NCBI GenBank assembly: GCA_910587905.1
Contig: CAJUOF010000170.1
Location: 1 to 17,430, forward strand
Length of the DNA: 17,430 bases
Direction of reading: 5' to 3'
Source: an uncultured Lachnospiraceae bacterium
Lineage (GTDB): Bacteria; Bacillota_A; Clostridia; Lachnospirales; Lachnospiraceae
In this document: positions 1 through 8,051 of the stretch, piece by piece
Layout of the letters: each line of letters starts with the position of its first letter
How positions within the stretch are numbered: the stretch's first letter is position 1
Translations under genes and position numbers: made by a program
Notes under the pieces: model-generated
Database searches by the model: none
Told to the model about the DNA's origin: nothing
What the model saw: the letters and a program-made list of their open reading frames with translations, nothing else

Positions 1-410
1 ACCAGAGGTTTTTTCTGCACGAAGGTGATGGAGTATTCGATGTTCCCATACGCCCCGACCGGGCTTGCGTGGAAGGAAGAAACCGTGACATCCACGTTGA
101 TCCAGGTTTCCGTCACGATCAGGTTCAGCTCCGTCCCGTTTTTCATGTAATCGTTCAGGATCTTCACGCATTCATTCGGATCCTTCCAGTGCCCGCCCCT
201 CACAATCGCCTCATGCCGTTTCGATCTGCCGAAGAATACGCCGTCCCAGGAAAACTCCGCCGTGTCCGTCCCTTTGGGAAGCTTCACGGTGCCCTGGGAT
301 ATGATGTCGAAACTCTGGTACTTCGCCCCATACTTGCCCTTGACCTTCTCCGGCAGGGCGGGAAACGTAAACCTCTGGCCGTTTCCCACGGGCATCAAGT
401 GAATATCCAT
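1..410 (-). CDS. XkdP-like tail/baseplate hub protein, N-terminal part (cut by window edge)
   Basis: This is the first 136 codons of a gene that runs off the left end of the window. It starts at ATG 408-410, two bases after the tape-measure stop, with an AAGGAGG site that lies inside the last codons of the tape measure gene, so translation is probably coupled. The visible part is a beta-rich domain resembling the N-terminus of PBSX XkdP-type proteins. It has a conserved W-K-D-P segment, then a V-K-I-L helix, then a 'LNLIVTETWINVDVTVSSF' strand pair and an 'IEYSITFVQKK' strand. In that family this domain is followed by a LysM domain, and the protein sits at the tail tube/baseplate junction. 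Its place directly after the tape measure fits. The LysM part would lie outside the window and cannot be confirmed here. Confidence 0.65.
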   Translation of the reverse strand, partial: MDIHLMPVGNGQRFTFPALPEKVKGKYGAKYQSFDIISQGTVKLPKGTDTAEFSWDGVFFGRSKRHEAIVRGGHWKDPNECVKILNDYMKNGTELNLIVTETWINVDVTVSSFHASPVGAYGNIEYSITFVQKKPL

Positions 411-412
411 GT

Positions 413-3400
413 CTATGCCTCCTTGAGCGGCATGTTCGAGAAAACCTCCTCCAGCTTTCCGGCAATCTCCCCGCCCAGTTCATCCGCCATTTCTTTCATG
501 TGTCTCCGGATCACCTGCAGGATGCCTTCTTCGCTCTGCCCATCCCCTCCATGAATGACAAATTCCGGAGCCACGTTCACCTGGACCTGGACCGAATCCA
601 TCCCGGCGTTTCCGCCCCGTACTTCCGGCGCAGAGCCATAAAGCGGTACACGTTCCTCCTGGCTTCCATCTGTAGATTCGTTATAGGCCCAGGGAGCCTT
701 GTGATCCGCAAGGGTGGGGAATGGATTGCCTGCGGCGTTTCCGCCAAATAAGAGACCTCCCACGTAGCCCCCGTCCGCATGGCCGGCCACCCCGAGGGCG
801 GCGCCTGCCTGCTCATATAGTTCCAGCGCCCTCGTCCGCCTGCCGGGATTCGTCGGGATAATGAATTCCCCGTATCCTTCCTCCGCCAGCCAGGAAAGCC
901 GGGGGCCGCCGCTCACATAGCCGCCCGCCGCATGGCCATCCGCCCGGACAAAGCTGGTGCTACCAAATTTGCCGCCGAATGACAGGCCGGTGATGTTGTA
1001 TTTCGGCGTCACATTTACTGTGGGGCTCACGGAAAACGGGCTGGCCGTGGCGCTCTTGAGGGAGGTTTGCAGCGCCGTCCGCAGAAGGGTGGATCCATCG
1101 GCCAGGCTCTCGGAGGCCCCGTTGTTCAGGGACGTCCCAAAGCTGGTGCCGGCTGTCTTCCATTCCTCCACCAATGTCCCATATGCATCATTGGAAAGCG
1201 GCCCATACTGCTCCATCAGGCCGCTAAAGTCAAATTCCCCCATGGATTCCTTCATATACTGCTCCATAAAGGCGCTCAAGGTCTCGTTGTCCTCCTTGCT
1301 CTCCAACGCTTCATGCAGGGCCTCCGAATAAGACTGCTTGACGCTTTCAAAGCATTCCCCGTAGTACTCCTTCAGTGGCTTTGCCACGTCTTCCGGCGAT
1401 GCGCCAAAGGATCCTTCTTCCATCGGGCCTATGACCGATTCCAGGAGCTCGTCCCAATCGCCGACGGTCATGGAGTCCCAGTCAATCGCCTCCCTGATCT
1501 CCTCCGCCGTCGGTATCTGGTCCTTGTAATCCTGGAGAACCTTCTCCTTCGTCCCTTCCGGCACCGCAAGAGCCGTCTGGATTAATTCCGCCGCAATCGT
1601 GCTCTGCTGCACGTCGTCCAGGCTCAGCTTGTCCAGGCCAAACCAGCTGACGACGTCCGGTATTTCCCACGCCGACACGTCCGGGTGGGCCAGGAGCGCA
1701 TTGTCCAATGCCTGGGAAAGCCGCTCCGCAACAGAACCTTCCAGCTCCGGCAGGACGCCTTCCAGGCCGGAATCCCAGGCCGCAGCGATGTTTTCCAGGT
1801 TGAAGCTTTTTACCCTCGCATTCACTTCCTCAATCTGCGCATAATAGGTTTCTTTGGCTTCCAACGTTTTTTGGATATATTCACTCGGAGTCATTTCCCC
1901 ATCCGCAAGCTGCAGCTTTAGATTTGTGAGCGTCAGCGTCAAGGCGCTTTCATACTGCTCAGATGCGGTTGCCATCTTCTCCTGCAATTCTGCCTGCATG
2001 GCGCCAAAGCTTTCTGCGCTGAGGGCGGCCCCTTCATATTTGATCTGCAGCGTCTGGAACTCCGCCTCCGACCTCGCCTCGGCGATTTTACCCGTAATCT
2101 CTGCGATCTGGTTCTGCAAATTTTCAATCTCCCTGGCCTCGTCCAACTGGATCACGCCGTCCTCCAGTGCAATCTCCACCTTCCCGGTCAGTTCGGCCCC
2201 CAGCCCGTCCAGCTGCCTTTGCAGACTGCCGTAATAACTGTCCAGCCCGGAAGTGTCCGCCTCCCCGCCGGCCAAAAGCCGCAGGGCAATCGTCGCCTCG
2301 TAATGGTTGTCGTCAATGTACGCCTGGCTGGCGGAGAGAAAATCCTCAATCGAACTCTTATATCTGTCTTGGTCAGTTTCCGACAGTTCCATGCCAAGGC
2401 TCACCTTCCAGTTCTCCTTCCGCAGGGTGGACATGGAAGATTTCAGGCTGCCGAGCGCCGCCCCGGTGTCGGCGGTCGCCTGTGCGAACTCGTTCAGATC
2501 CTCCGCCATGTCCGCAAACGTGATCTCTTCCGCAAGCTTCTTCACCTCTCCGAGAGACAGCGTGATGTCGCCGAAGGCTTCCTTGGCCACATTTGCGCAT
2601 TCTTCCTGGAACATCAGGGCGAATTCCTCCGCAGACACGCCCGCATCATTCATGGCCTCCGTCAGCGCCTCGCTCTTGAACGTGGCATCCTCAATGGATA
2701 AGCCGGTGAGTTCCAAAATCTTCTGGGCCCGTTCTGCCTCCTTTTGCATCTGTTCCACGTTTTCCTGGTATTCTTCCTTGATTTTGTTACCTCTGATCAG
2801 GCCGGCGATCCCACCGATGCCGCCTCCGACCAGACCGCCCACCACCGTACCAATCCCTGGAATGACAGAGCCAAGCATCGCACCCGTGGCGGCCCCGGCA
2901 AGCACGCCTTCTCCTTTGGATGCGGCGGATTTCATATATACCTTGGACTCTTCCTCGTTGTCTGACTGGAAAGCCCTGTAGACATCCGCCGCCCCGCTGA
3001 CCAGCGTGATGCCGGAAGCAACCGCTCCCGCACCGGCCGCCATTCCTGTCGCACTCAGGGCGGCAGTGCTCATGGAAGCGCCGCCCGCCAGGTTCCCGGC
3101 GCCAAGGTCGATCGCCAGCATGGCCGACTTGCCGAGAAGCCCTGTCCCGGCTGCCGCCGACCCGAGGAGCGATCCCATGAGCGATGTCCCAGTTGCCGCA
3201 CTCGTCCCAAACAGGCCCTTGCCAAGGCTCGCCGCCCCCTTTCCCATCATGATCATGGGGCCGGCGATCTTGCCGAGAAGGGCCAGGGACATAAGCGACG
3301 ACAAGTCTGCGGCTTCCCCTCCGGGGAGCAGCTTCCCGGCGCTGGAGAGCAGGTTCCCAAAGCCCTGAAACAGCTTTTCCGAGATCGCTTCAAAATCAAA

Positions 3401-5092
3401 GCCCTCCGAGAATCCCTTCGCAAAAGAGGCCCCGATGCTCGCCCCTTCCTCCAGGGTTTCCCCGAGGTCGATCCCAAGCATGGTCATGACGCCGATCTTG
3501 AGCCCCATACCGATACCGTTCCCGATATCCTGGGCAAATCCCGCAAACTTCGCTTTTCCCGTGCCATTCCACCACTCGGAGAACGGTTCTGCGATAAATT
3601 CATCCCATGCAATCGTTACCTTCCCCAAAAAGTCCGCTTCCTGCCATTCCTCTGTGCTGGCAATCTCGTGGAATTTTTTCTGCAGCTGTTCAACCCTTAC
3701 ATCGAGCCAATCCATAAATTCTTCCAGGCCCTGCTCAATGGCCGGCATCTGGTCCGTCAGCCATTCCGCAAGGTTCTTTACGTAAGGGGACAACCGTTCG
3801 CCGAAAGAGAGCTTCACGCCATCCGTGGCGCTCTGTAACAGCGTAAGGGAGCCCTGAAGGTTATCCAACATGGTTTCCGCCATGCCTGCCGCCGCCCCGT
3901 CCGAATGCTCAATGGCGTCGGCCAGCTTATAATAATCCTCTTCCGACGCATTCAGGATTGCCAGGAGGCCCTTCTGTGCCTGTGCCCCGGCAATGGTGTT
4001 CGCAAGGTTGGATTTCTGCTCGTCATTCATCCCTGCAGTGGCTTCCCTCAGTTCTTCCATCACATCCGACAGATCCCTTGCCTTCCCCGCAGAATCAAAA
4101 TATTCGATCCCGAGGTCAGACAGGGCGTCCCTCGCATTGCCCGTGTTCGTGGACAGCCTCGTGAAGATCATGTTGAGGGCAGTGCCGGACATCGTTGCCT
4201 TGATACCGCTGTTTGCCATAAGGCCGGTCATAAGGGCCACGTCCTCAATGGAGTAGCCCAAAGTACCGGCCATGGCACCGGCATATTTGAAGGTCTCGCC
4301 CATCAAGGAGACATTGGTGTTCGAATTTGAAGATGCCGCAGCCAAAACATCTGAAAATCTTCCGGCATCCGAAGCCGCCATACCAAAAGCTGTCAGGGCG
4401 TCCGTGACGATATCTGACGTTGTGCCCAGATCTTCCCCGGAAGCGGCCGCAAGGCTCAGGATTCCCTCGATGCCCCCGAGCATGTCCTCCGTCTTCCACC
4501 CGGCCATGGCCATGTAGTTGAATGCACTGGCAGACTCCTCCGCCGTGAACTTCGTCGTGGCCCCCATCTCCTTTGCCTTGGCCGTCAGCTTTTCCACTTC
4601 TGCTTCTGTGGCCCCGCTGATGGCCCCCACCTGCGACATGGCGGCCTCAAAATTCTTGTAGGTATCAATTGTATCTTTCAACCCGATGCTGACTCCGAGG
4701 ACCGCCCCCGCCTGGAAGATGGGATTCTTGAGCAGGTTGAGGATCCCCCTCACGGGAGCAGTGATGAAGTCCACCACACGCATGGTGACGCTCCAGGTTT
4801 TTCCGGCAAAATTCCGGAGGCCGTTCCCGACGGTGGAGAGGACCGGACCGATCCTGTCTTTCGCTTCCAGCATCACTTCGTATTTTTCTTTTGCCCATCT
4901 GGACAGGTTTTTCTCCGTCTTCTCCGCCTGCCGGTCAAACTGGCTCACGGTCCCGCTTGCTCTTTTAGCAGAATTACTTGCGTCGTCTGCCGTCCTCGCC
5001 ATCCGTTCGAGACTTTTTATGATGTTGGACAGCTCCGGATCCGTCTTGTCGACGGTTTCAATGGGGATCTCGATCCTAAGCGTCTCCGCCAT
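413..5092 (-). CDS. Tail tape measure protein
   Basis: This 1559-residue protein sets tail length and is threaded through the tail tube. Residues about 140-420 match the TP901-type tape-measure core, seen in 'FEAAMSQVGAISGA', 'ATTKFTAEESA' and 'MAMAGWKTEDM'. Residues about 520-770 are rich in Gly and Ala, with several hydrophobic stretches and a glycine zipper near 727-767. Residues about 765-1100 are charged and helical, likely coiled coil. The C-terminus (about 1390-1480) repeats an 'H-A-x-G-G-Y-V' element and carries 'EEGYGEFIIPTNPGRR', the C-terminal signature common in Firmicutes tape measures. It starts at ATG 5090-5092 behind AAGGAGG, which overlaps the end of the frameshifted chaperone reading frame. 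At roughly 0.15 nm per residue, the length suggests a tail of around 230 nm; this is an estimate from the general rule. Confidence 0.95.
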   Translation of the reverse strand: MAETLRIEIPIETVDKTDPELSNIIKSLERMARTADDASNSAKRASGTVSQFDRQAEKTEKNLSRWAKEKYEVMLEAKDRIGPVLSTVGNGLRNFAGKTWSVTMRVVDFITAPVRGILNLLKNPIFQAGAVLGVSIGLKDTIDTYKNFEAAMSQVGAISGATEAEVEKLTAKAKEMGATTKFTAEESASAFNYMAMAGWKTEDMLGGIEGILSLAAASGEDLGTTSDIVTDALTAFGMAASDAGRFSDVLAAASSNSNTNVSLMGETFKYAGAMAGTLGYSIEDVALMTGLMANSGIKATMSGTALNMIFTRLSTNTGNARDALSDLGIEYFDSAGKARDLSDVMEELREATAGMNDEQKSNLANTIAGAQAQKGLLAILNASEEDYYKLADAIEHSDGAAAGMAETMLDNLQGSLTLLQSATDGVKLSFGERLSPYVKNLAEWLTDQMPAIEQGLEEFMDWLDVRVEQLQKKFHEIASTEEWQEADFLGKVTIAWDEFIAEPFSEWWNGTGKAKFAGFAQDIGNGIGMGLKIGVMTMLGIDLGETLEEGASIGASFAKGFSEGFDFEAISEKLFQGFGNLLSSAGKLLPGGEAADLSSLMSLALLGKIAGPMIMMGKGAASLGKGLFGTSAATGTSLMGSLLGSAAAGTGLLGKSAMLAIDLGAGNLAGGASMSTAALSATGMAAGAGAVASGITLVSGAADVYRAFQSDNEEESKVYMKSAASKGEGVLAGAATGAMLGSVIPGIGTVVGGLVGGGIGGIAGLIRGNKIKEEYQENVEQMQKEAERAQKILELTGLSIEDATFKSEALTEAMNDAGVSAEEFALMFQEECANVAKEAFGDITLSLGEVKKLAEEITFADMAEDLNEFAQATADTGAALGSLKSSMSTLRKENWKVSLGMELSETDQDRYKSSIEDFLSASQAYIDDNHYEATIALRLLAGGEADTSGLDSYYGSLQRQLDGLGAELTGKVEIALEDGVIQLDEAREIENLQNQIAEITGKIAEARSEAEFQTLQIKYEGAALSAESFGAMQAELQEKMATASEQYESALTLTLTNLKLQLADGEMTPSEYIQKTLEAKETYYAQIEEVNARVKSFNLENIAAAWDSGLEGVLPELEGSVAERLSQALDNALLAHPDVSAWEIPDVVSWFGLDKLSLDDVQQSTIAAELIQTALAVPEGTKEKVLQDYKDQIPTAEEIREAIDWDSMTVGDWDELLESVIGPMEEGSFGASPEDVAKPLKEYYGECFESVKQSYSEALHEALESKEDNETLSAFMEQYMKESMGEFDFSGLMEQYGPLSNDAYGTLVEEWKTAGTSFGTSLNNGASESLADGSTLLRTALQTSLKSATASPFSVSPTVNVTPKYNITGLSFGGKFGSTSFVRADGHAAGGYVSGGPRLSWLAEEGYGEFIIPTNPGRRTRALELYEQAGAALGVAGHADGGYVGGLLFGGNAAGNPFPTLADHKAPWAYNESTDGSQEERVPLYGSAPEVRGGNAGMDSVQVQVNVAPEFVIHGGDGQSEEGILQVIRRHMKEMADELGGEIAGKLEEVFSNMPLKEA

Positions 5093-5096
5093 CCCG

Positions 5097-5806
5097 TCAC
5101 CCTCCTTTCTTCCGTGATTCCAGGGATATCCGCATGGAGGCCAGCAAAAACGCCCTCACTCCTGTTGGCTTCTGGTAAAATTCATCCGGCGTCATGCCCG
5201 TCGTCTGAAAGATATGGTGCAACAGACATGCCTTGCCTCCGGCCTCGATCAGTTTTTTGCCACTTCCTCCAGGTTTTCCTCATACCCGCTGAGCTTGTCG
5301 ATGGCTGCCAGGACCTTATCTTTCTCCCCGGCCTTCAAAGAGCATTCAATTACGTCCAGGCCGTTCATGATCCGGTCCTTTTTCGCATTGAGGGCATCCC
5401 ACACCTTGCGGTTATCCCACAGCTTCGCCCGGTCTTCCTCCACGGTAGCCTGGTAAATGATCGCCGACTGGTATTTCACCCGGTCCGTATCCTCCGGCAT
5501 CTTCATGCCGAGCTGCTTGTTGCGGACATACTTCGTCCACTTTTTCCGGCACCGGTCATACTCTTCCGAGCTGAGGGGCCGGATGCGGAACGCAAAATAC
5601 AGCCTGCCTTCCCGGATGATCTCAATCCGCTGCGTTTCCTCCTCCGTAAACCCGGCCGCCTCGATCAGACCCTGGATAAAGTCCTCCTCGTTCGCCCGGA
5701 TCACGGCTTTCGTTTCTTCTTCATCCATTTCGTATTCATGAGTTTCCAAGGACTCCGTCTCCTCCTGGCTGTTCTCGGTAGCCTTCTTTACAAATTCTTT
5801 TGACAT
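5097..5806 (-). CDS. Tail assembly chaperone, long form made by -1 frameshift (gpGT-like)
   Basis: A -1 shift at 5252-5258 carries translation past the UGA at 5249-5251 into a second frame that stays open for 50 more codons, ending at TGA 5097-5099. The extended product is 236 residues. The extension reads 'LIEAGGKACLLHHIFQ', then 'TTGMTPDEFYQKPTGVRAF', 'LLASMRISLES' and 'RKKGG'. It is protein-like, with no start codon or ribosome-binding site of its own near the junction, and it fills the gap up to the tape measure almost exactly. This is the lambda gpG/gpGT arrangement, in which the T part recruits the tail tube subunit to the tape measure. The extension overlaps the tape measure Shine-Dalgarno sequence. 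The presence of the frame and the slippery site is seen directly; the expression ratio is unknown. Confidence 0.85.
5249..5270 (-). promoter_or_regulatory. Programmed -1 ribosomal frameshift site (A AAA AAC)
   Basis: On the minus strand, codons GCA AAA AAC UGA contain the heptamer A-AAA-AAC at bases 5258-5252 in the X-XXY-YYZ register, with the zero-frame stop next. Both Lys and Asn tRNAs can re-pair after slipping back one base. A GGAGGA element at 5265-5270, six bases upstream, could act as an internal Shine-Dalgarno stimulator like that of dnaX, although its spacing is shorter. I see no convincing long hairpin just downstream. Confidence 0.88.
5249..5806 (-). CDS. Tail assembly chaperone, short form (XkdN-like)
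   Basis: This 185-residue acidic protein matches the XkdN-like tail-assembly chaperone family. By analogy with lambda gpG it would coat the tape measure during tube polymerisation and be absent from the virion. It sits in the canonical slot between the tail tube and tape measure genes. It starts at ATG 5804-5806 with AGGAGGG seven bases upstream. The N-terminal 30 residues are very acidic, and the body has the family segments 'IQGLIEAAGFTEEET' and 'VKYQSAIIYQATVEEDRAKL'. The last two sense codons, AAA AAC, lie within a slippery heptamer directly before the UGA stop, so a longer -1 frameshift product is also expected (separate entry). Confidence 0.85.
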   Translation of the reverse strand: MSKEFVKKATENSQEETESLETHEYEMDEEETKAVIRANEEDFIQGLIEAAGFTEEETQRIEIIREGRLYFAFRIRPLSSEEYDRCRKKWTKYVRNKQLGMKMPEDTDRVKYQSAIIYQATVEEDRAKLWDNRKVWDALNAKKDRIMNGLDVIECSLKAGEKDKVLAAIDKLSGYEENLEEVAKN

Positions 5807-5851
5807 CTGTTTTCCCTCCTTGTCTATGATGTAAAATCGTTTCCAGTACGA

Positions 5852-5876
5852 TAAAAGGGCGGCAGACCGCCGCCCT
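5852..5876 (-). terminator. Intrinsic terminator after the tail tube gene
   Basis: On the minus strand, GGGCGGC, loop GGTCT, and GCCGCCC form a perfect 7-bp GC stem (8 bp with a flanking A-T pair) followed by TTTTAT. It lies 14 bases after the tube stop and ahead of the chaperone ribosome-binding site. It probably lowers expression of the chaperone and tape measure relative to sheath and tube, which are needed in many copies. Complete termination is unlikely unless an unseen promoter follows. Confidence 0.75.
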
Positions 5877-5889
5877 CCAATGTTCCGCC

Positions 5890-6351
5890 TTACCGGTCAA
5901 CCGTGAGCAAAGACTGCATCTTGGGCGGCCTATTGACGAAGAAATTCCAGTTGCGCTTGATCACATCGCCCACGGAAACGTTCTGGATGTCCACCTGGCC
6001 GGAAGGGACACATTCCCGGTAAATGACCCGCTCCTCCGAATTGTTCCTCCCAAGGAGCGTCCCCTGGAAGTCCCAGGAGGGCATGACCTGGGTCTCCAAG
6101 GCCTTCATAAGCTCGACGATGAACTCGTCATCCTCGATCACGATCTGGGACATGGTGAGGCTGACGGAAAAGGTGTTTGCCGTCTCATGCTCCTGTGCGT
6201 CCCCGAGCACGCTGTACTTTGCGTTGTTCCAAGATACGTTCGAGCTAAACTGCTCTACCGTGGCGAGCAGGATCCCGGATTTGTTATAAAACGCCCCGTC
6301 CTTCCCGGTCCTCGCATGCCTGGCGTCTCCCGCCGCTCTTTGATTCCTCAT
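5890..6351 (-). CDS. Tail tube protein (XkdM-like)
   Basis: This 153-residue protein has the length and fold pattern of the XkdM/DUF2001 tail tube family, the inner tube of a contractile tail. It has an N-terminal tail with 'GKDGAFYNKSGILLATVEQFSSNV', then alternating beta strands including 'TFSVSLTMSQIVIEDDEF', then an 'E-R-V-I-Y-R-E-C' strand, and ends in 'SVGDVIKRNWNFFVNRPP'. The 'NVSVGDV...NWNFFVNRPP' end corresponds to the 'LDVDSEALEEEVPFTFEDF' end of PBSX XkdM. It follows the sheath gene as in PBSX and Mu-like phages. ATG 6349-6351 has AAGGAGGC upstream, which overlaps the sheath stop region. The gene is followed by an intrinsic terminator. Confidence 0.85.
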   Translation of the reverse strand: MRNQRAAGDARHARTGKDGAFYNKSGILLATVEQFSSNVSWNNAKYSVLGDAQEHETANTFSVSLTMSQIVIEDDEFIVELMKALETQVMPSWDFQGTLLGRNNSEERVIYRECVPSGQVDIQNVSVGDVIKRNWNFFVNRPPKMQSLLTVDR

Positions 6352-6364
6352 AATTTACGCCTCC

Positions 6365-7771
6365 TTAATCGCCCGTACTGAAACGGAACTGGAATGTCAG
6401 GTAGATGTGCTCCATCGAATCCTTGTCGACCACATCGATGTCAAACCAGGCGCTGTCCACGTTTCCGACATCCGTGCCGCTCTCGGCCACATTGCATGAC
6501 ACCAGCTTGCCTTCCTCCTTCATGTCGTTTCCGACTCCCTGGATCTGGCTGATGACCGTCGCCTTTCCGTTGGCGTCGTTGTCGATCTGTCCGGCCAGGT
6601 TGTCAATGACCATATTGATCCGCCGGATCAGCTCAAACCGGGTTTTGACCCTCCGGATCTTTTTCCAGCCGTCATCCTGGTTATCCGCAGGCTCGACGAG
6701 CGTGTTGATCGCATTGTCGATCCATACCTGTCTCGCCTTGTTGGCCGTCAGCACGATGCAGCCCCTCTTCTCCGCCATGACGATATCCGTGTTCGTGAGC
6801 TTTTCGAGGATCTCGGAAAAGCCGGGGACCACCGTATGTGTGAGGGAAGAACCCGCCGACACCGCCCCGATCATTCCCGCAATGCGGGCCGCCGTCTGAT
6901 ACCCGTCGATCTCGGTCCCCTGCTCGTCCACGTGGGCGTTCAGCACATAATTCATCTTCTCGTCGTTGAAGGACTCCGCATGCTCCATCCGGGCCTCCAG
7001 TTCAACCGTATGCGTTTCCGCCACAACCGCCTGTGCAAGGGAGCCTGCGTCGAAAATGCGGTTCAGGAAGGACTGCAGGAGCAAGTGGATCTCCTTGTCT
7101 TCCGAATCCACGCAGATGGTATTGAATTCATACGGCTCCACCTGGGCAAAGGCGTTGGAGTAATCCTCCGTGGTGATCTGCGGATTGCCCCCTCTCTCAA
7201 ACGGGCTCCTGGATACGGGCCGCAGGCTCACGTTTTCCTTCCCTTCCTTTACCTCCGCCGTGAAATTCCGGGAGGACGAAAACGCCTCCGCCAGCGCCTT
7301 CACTTCCCCCACCCCTGCGGCAAATTCAATTTTCTCAAACTGGGCCGTTCCTGCATGGATGATGCATTCTTTCATGGACATGTCGGCAAGCTTCTCCCGA
7401 ACCGTCACCGCAAATTCTTTGTCCCCCGGATATTTCGCCGTGATGCCGAGGGCTTCCTCTCCGTCTGCGTCCATCAGCTTGACGGTTCCTCTGGTCCCCC
7501 CATTGCCCACCCGACAGGCAATGATCGTCTTTGCGCCTCCCAGGACCGCCTCCCGGATTGCGTCCGTCGTGAGCCCGGTTCCGAACGTCTGCTCATAACC
7601 GGCGTCTACGTTCAGCTCCACTACTGTATTCAGCGGGCCGAAGTCCGCCCTGAAGACCACGGCCGTCACTCCGTTCATCACGCCGGATGCGGCGGCATTT
7701 CCTTTCTTCTGGATGTTAAAATATGCCCCCGGCCGGGTCTTTGTCTCACCCGCAATGAATGTTCCCGCCAT
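6365..7771 (-). CDS. Contractile tail sheath protein (XkdK-like)
   Basis: This 468-residue protein forms the contractile outer tail. It begins 'MAGTFIAGETKTRPGAYF', the typical sheath N-terminal arm in which 'RPGAY' recurs across families. The middle carries the sheath core, including 'NTICVDSEDKEIHLLLQSF' and 'TEIDGYQTAARIAGMIGA'. It ends with the conserved C-terminal domain: 'RRVKTRFELIRRINMVIDN' (residues about 376-395), a Gly- and Asp-rich loop, then 'EHIYLTFQFRFSTGD'. The length is normal for the PBSX group. It starts at ATG 7769-7771 immediately after the previous gene's TAA, with AAGGAGG eight bases upstream. The sheath is what identifies this phage as myovirus-like. Confidence 0.95.
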   Translation of the reverse strand: MAGTFIAGETKTRPGAYFNIQKKGNAAASGVMNGVTAVVFRADFGPLNTVVELNVDAGYEQTFGTGLTTDAIREAVLGGAKTIIACRVGNGGTRGTVKLMDADGEEALGITAKYPGDKEFAVTVREKLADMSMKECIIHAGTAQFEKIEFAAGVGEVKALAEAFSSSRNFTAEVKEGKENVSLRPVSRSPFERGGNPQITTEDYSNAFAQVEPYEFNTICVDSEDKEIHLLLQSFLNRIFDAGSLAQAVVAETHTVELEARMEHAESFNDEKMNYVLNAHVDEQGTEIDGYQTAARIAGMIGAVSAGSSLTHTVVPGFSEILEKLTNTDIVMAEKRGCIVLTANKARQVWIDNAINTLVEPADNQDDGWKKIRRVKTRFELIRRINMVIDNLAGQIDNDANGKATVISQIQGVGNDMKEEGKLVSCNVAESGTDVGNVDSAWFDIDVVDKDSMEHIYLTFQFRFSTGD

Positions 7772-8041
7772 TTACCGGACCTCCTTTTTCAGATATTTTT
7801 TCACAATGCCTTCGGCCTCGGAGACCGTGCACTCCCGTCTGCCGACGGCTTTAAGCGCCGCCATGACGCATTCCGGCCTGGTTCCAAAAAGCTTTCTGGC
7901 GTTGGCCGCCAGCTCGCCGGCCATATAGACAGATTCCTTTCCGGGAGCTTTTTCTCTCTTCGGCTCTGCCTCCCGTCCCGCCACCAGCTGCTCGACGGTC
8001 GCCTCCAGGGCCTTGGCTGCCTTCTGCGTTTCTTTTGCCAT
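7772..8041 (-). CDS. Small conserved phage protein of unknown role, next to the sheath
   Basis: This 89-residue basic protein is not assigned to a named family. The first 35 residues are a charged, Lys- and Glu-rich helical stretch. The rest looks like a compact helical unit: 'ESVYMAGELAANARKLFG', then 'RPECVMAALKAVGRRECTV', then 'SEAEGIVKKYLKKEV'. That pattern (helix, 'F-G-x-x-P-E-x-V', a helix, then a final helix) recurs in Firmicutes prophages near tail genes. The fold resembles small helical DNA- or protein-binding modules, but no function should be inferred from that. The ATG at 8039-8041 has AGGAGG six bases upstream. The stop abuts the sheath ATG, so it belongs to the tail operon. Confidence 0.7.
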   Translation of the reverse strand: MAKETQKAAKALEATVEQLVAGREAEPKREKAPGKESVYMAGELAANARKLFGTRPECVMAALKAVGRRECTVSEAEGIVKKYLKKEVR

Positions 8042-8051
8042 CTCGCACCTC

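Noticed and set aside
5114..5803. Plus-strand open frame of 229 codons across the chaperone gene
   Set aside because: The minus strand holds the XkdN-like gene plus its frameshift extension, which explains the region fully.
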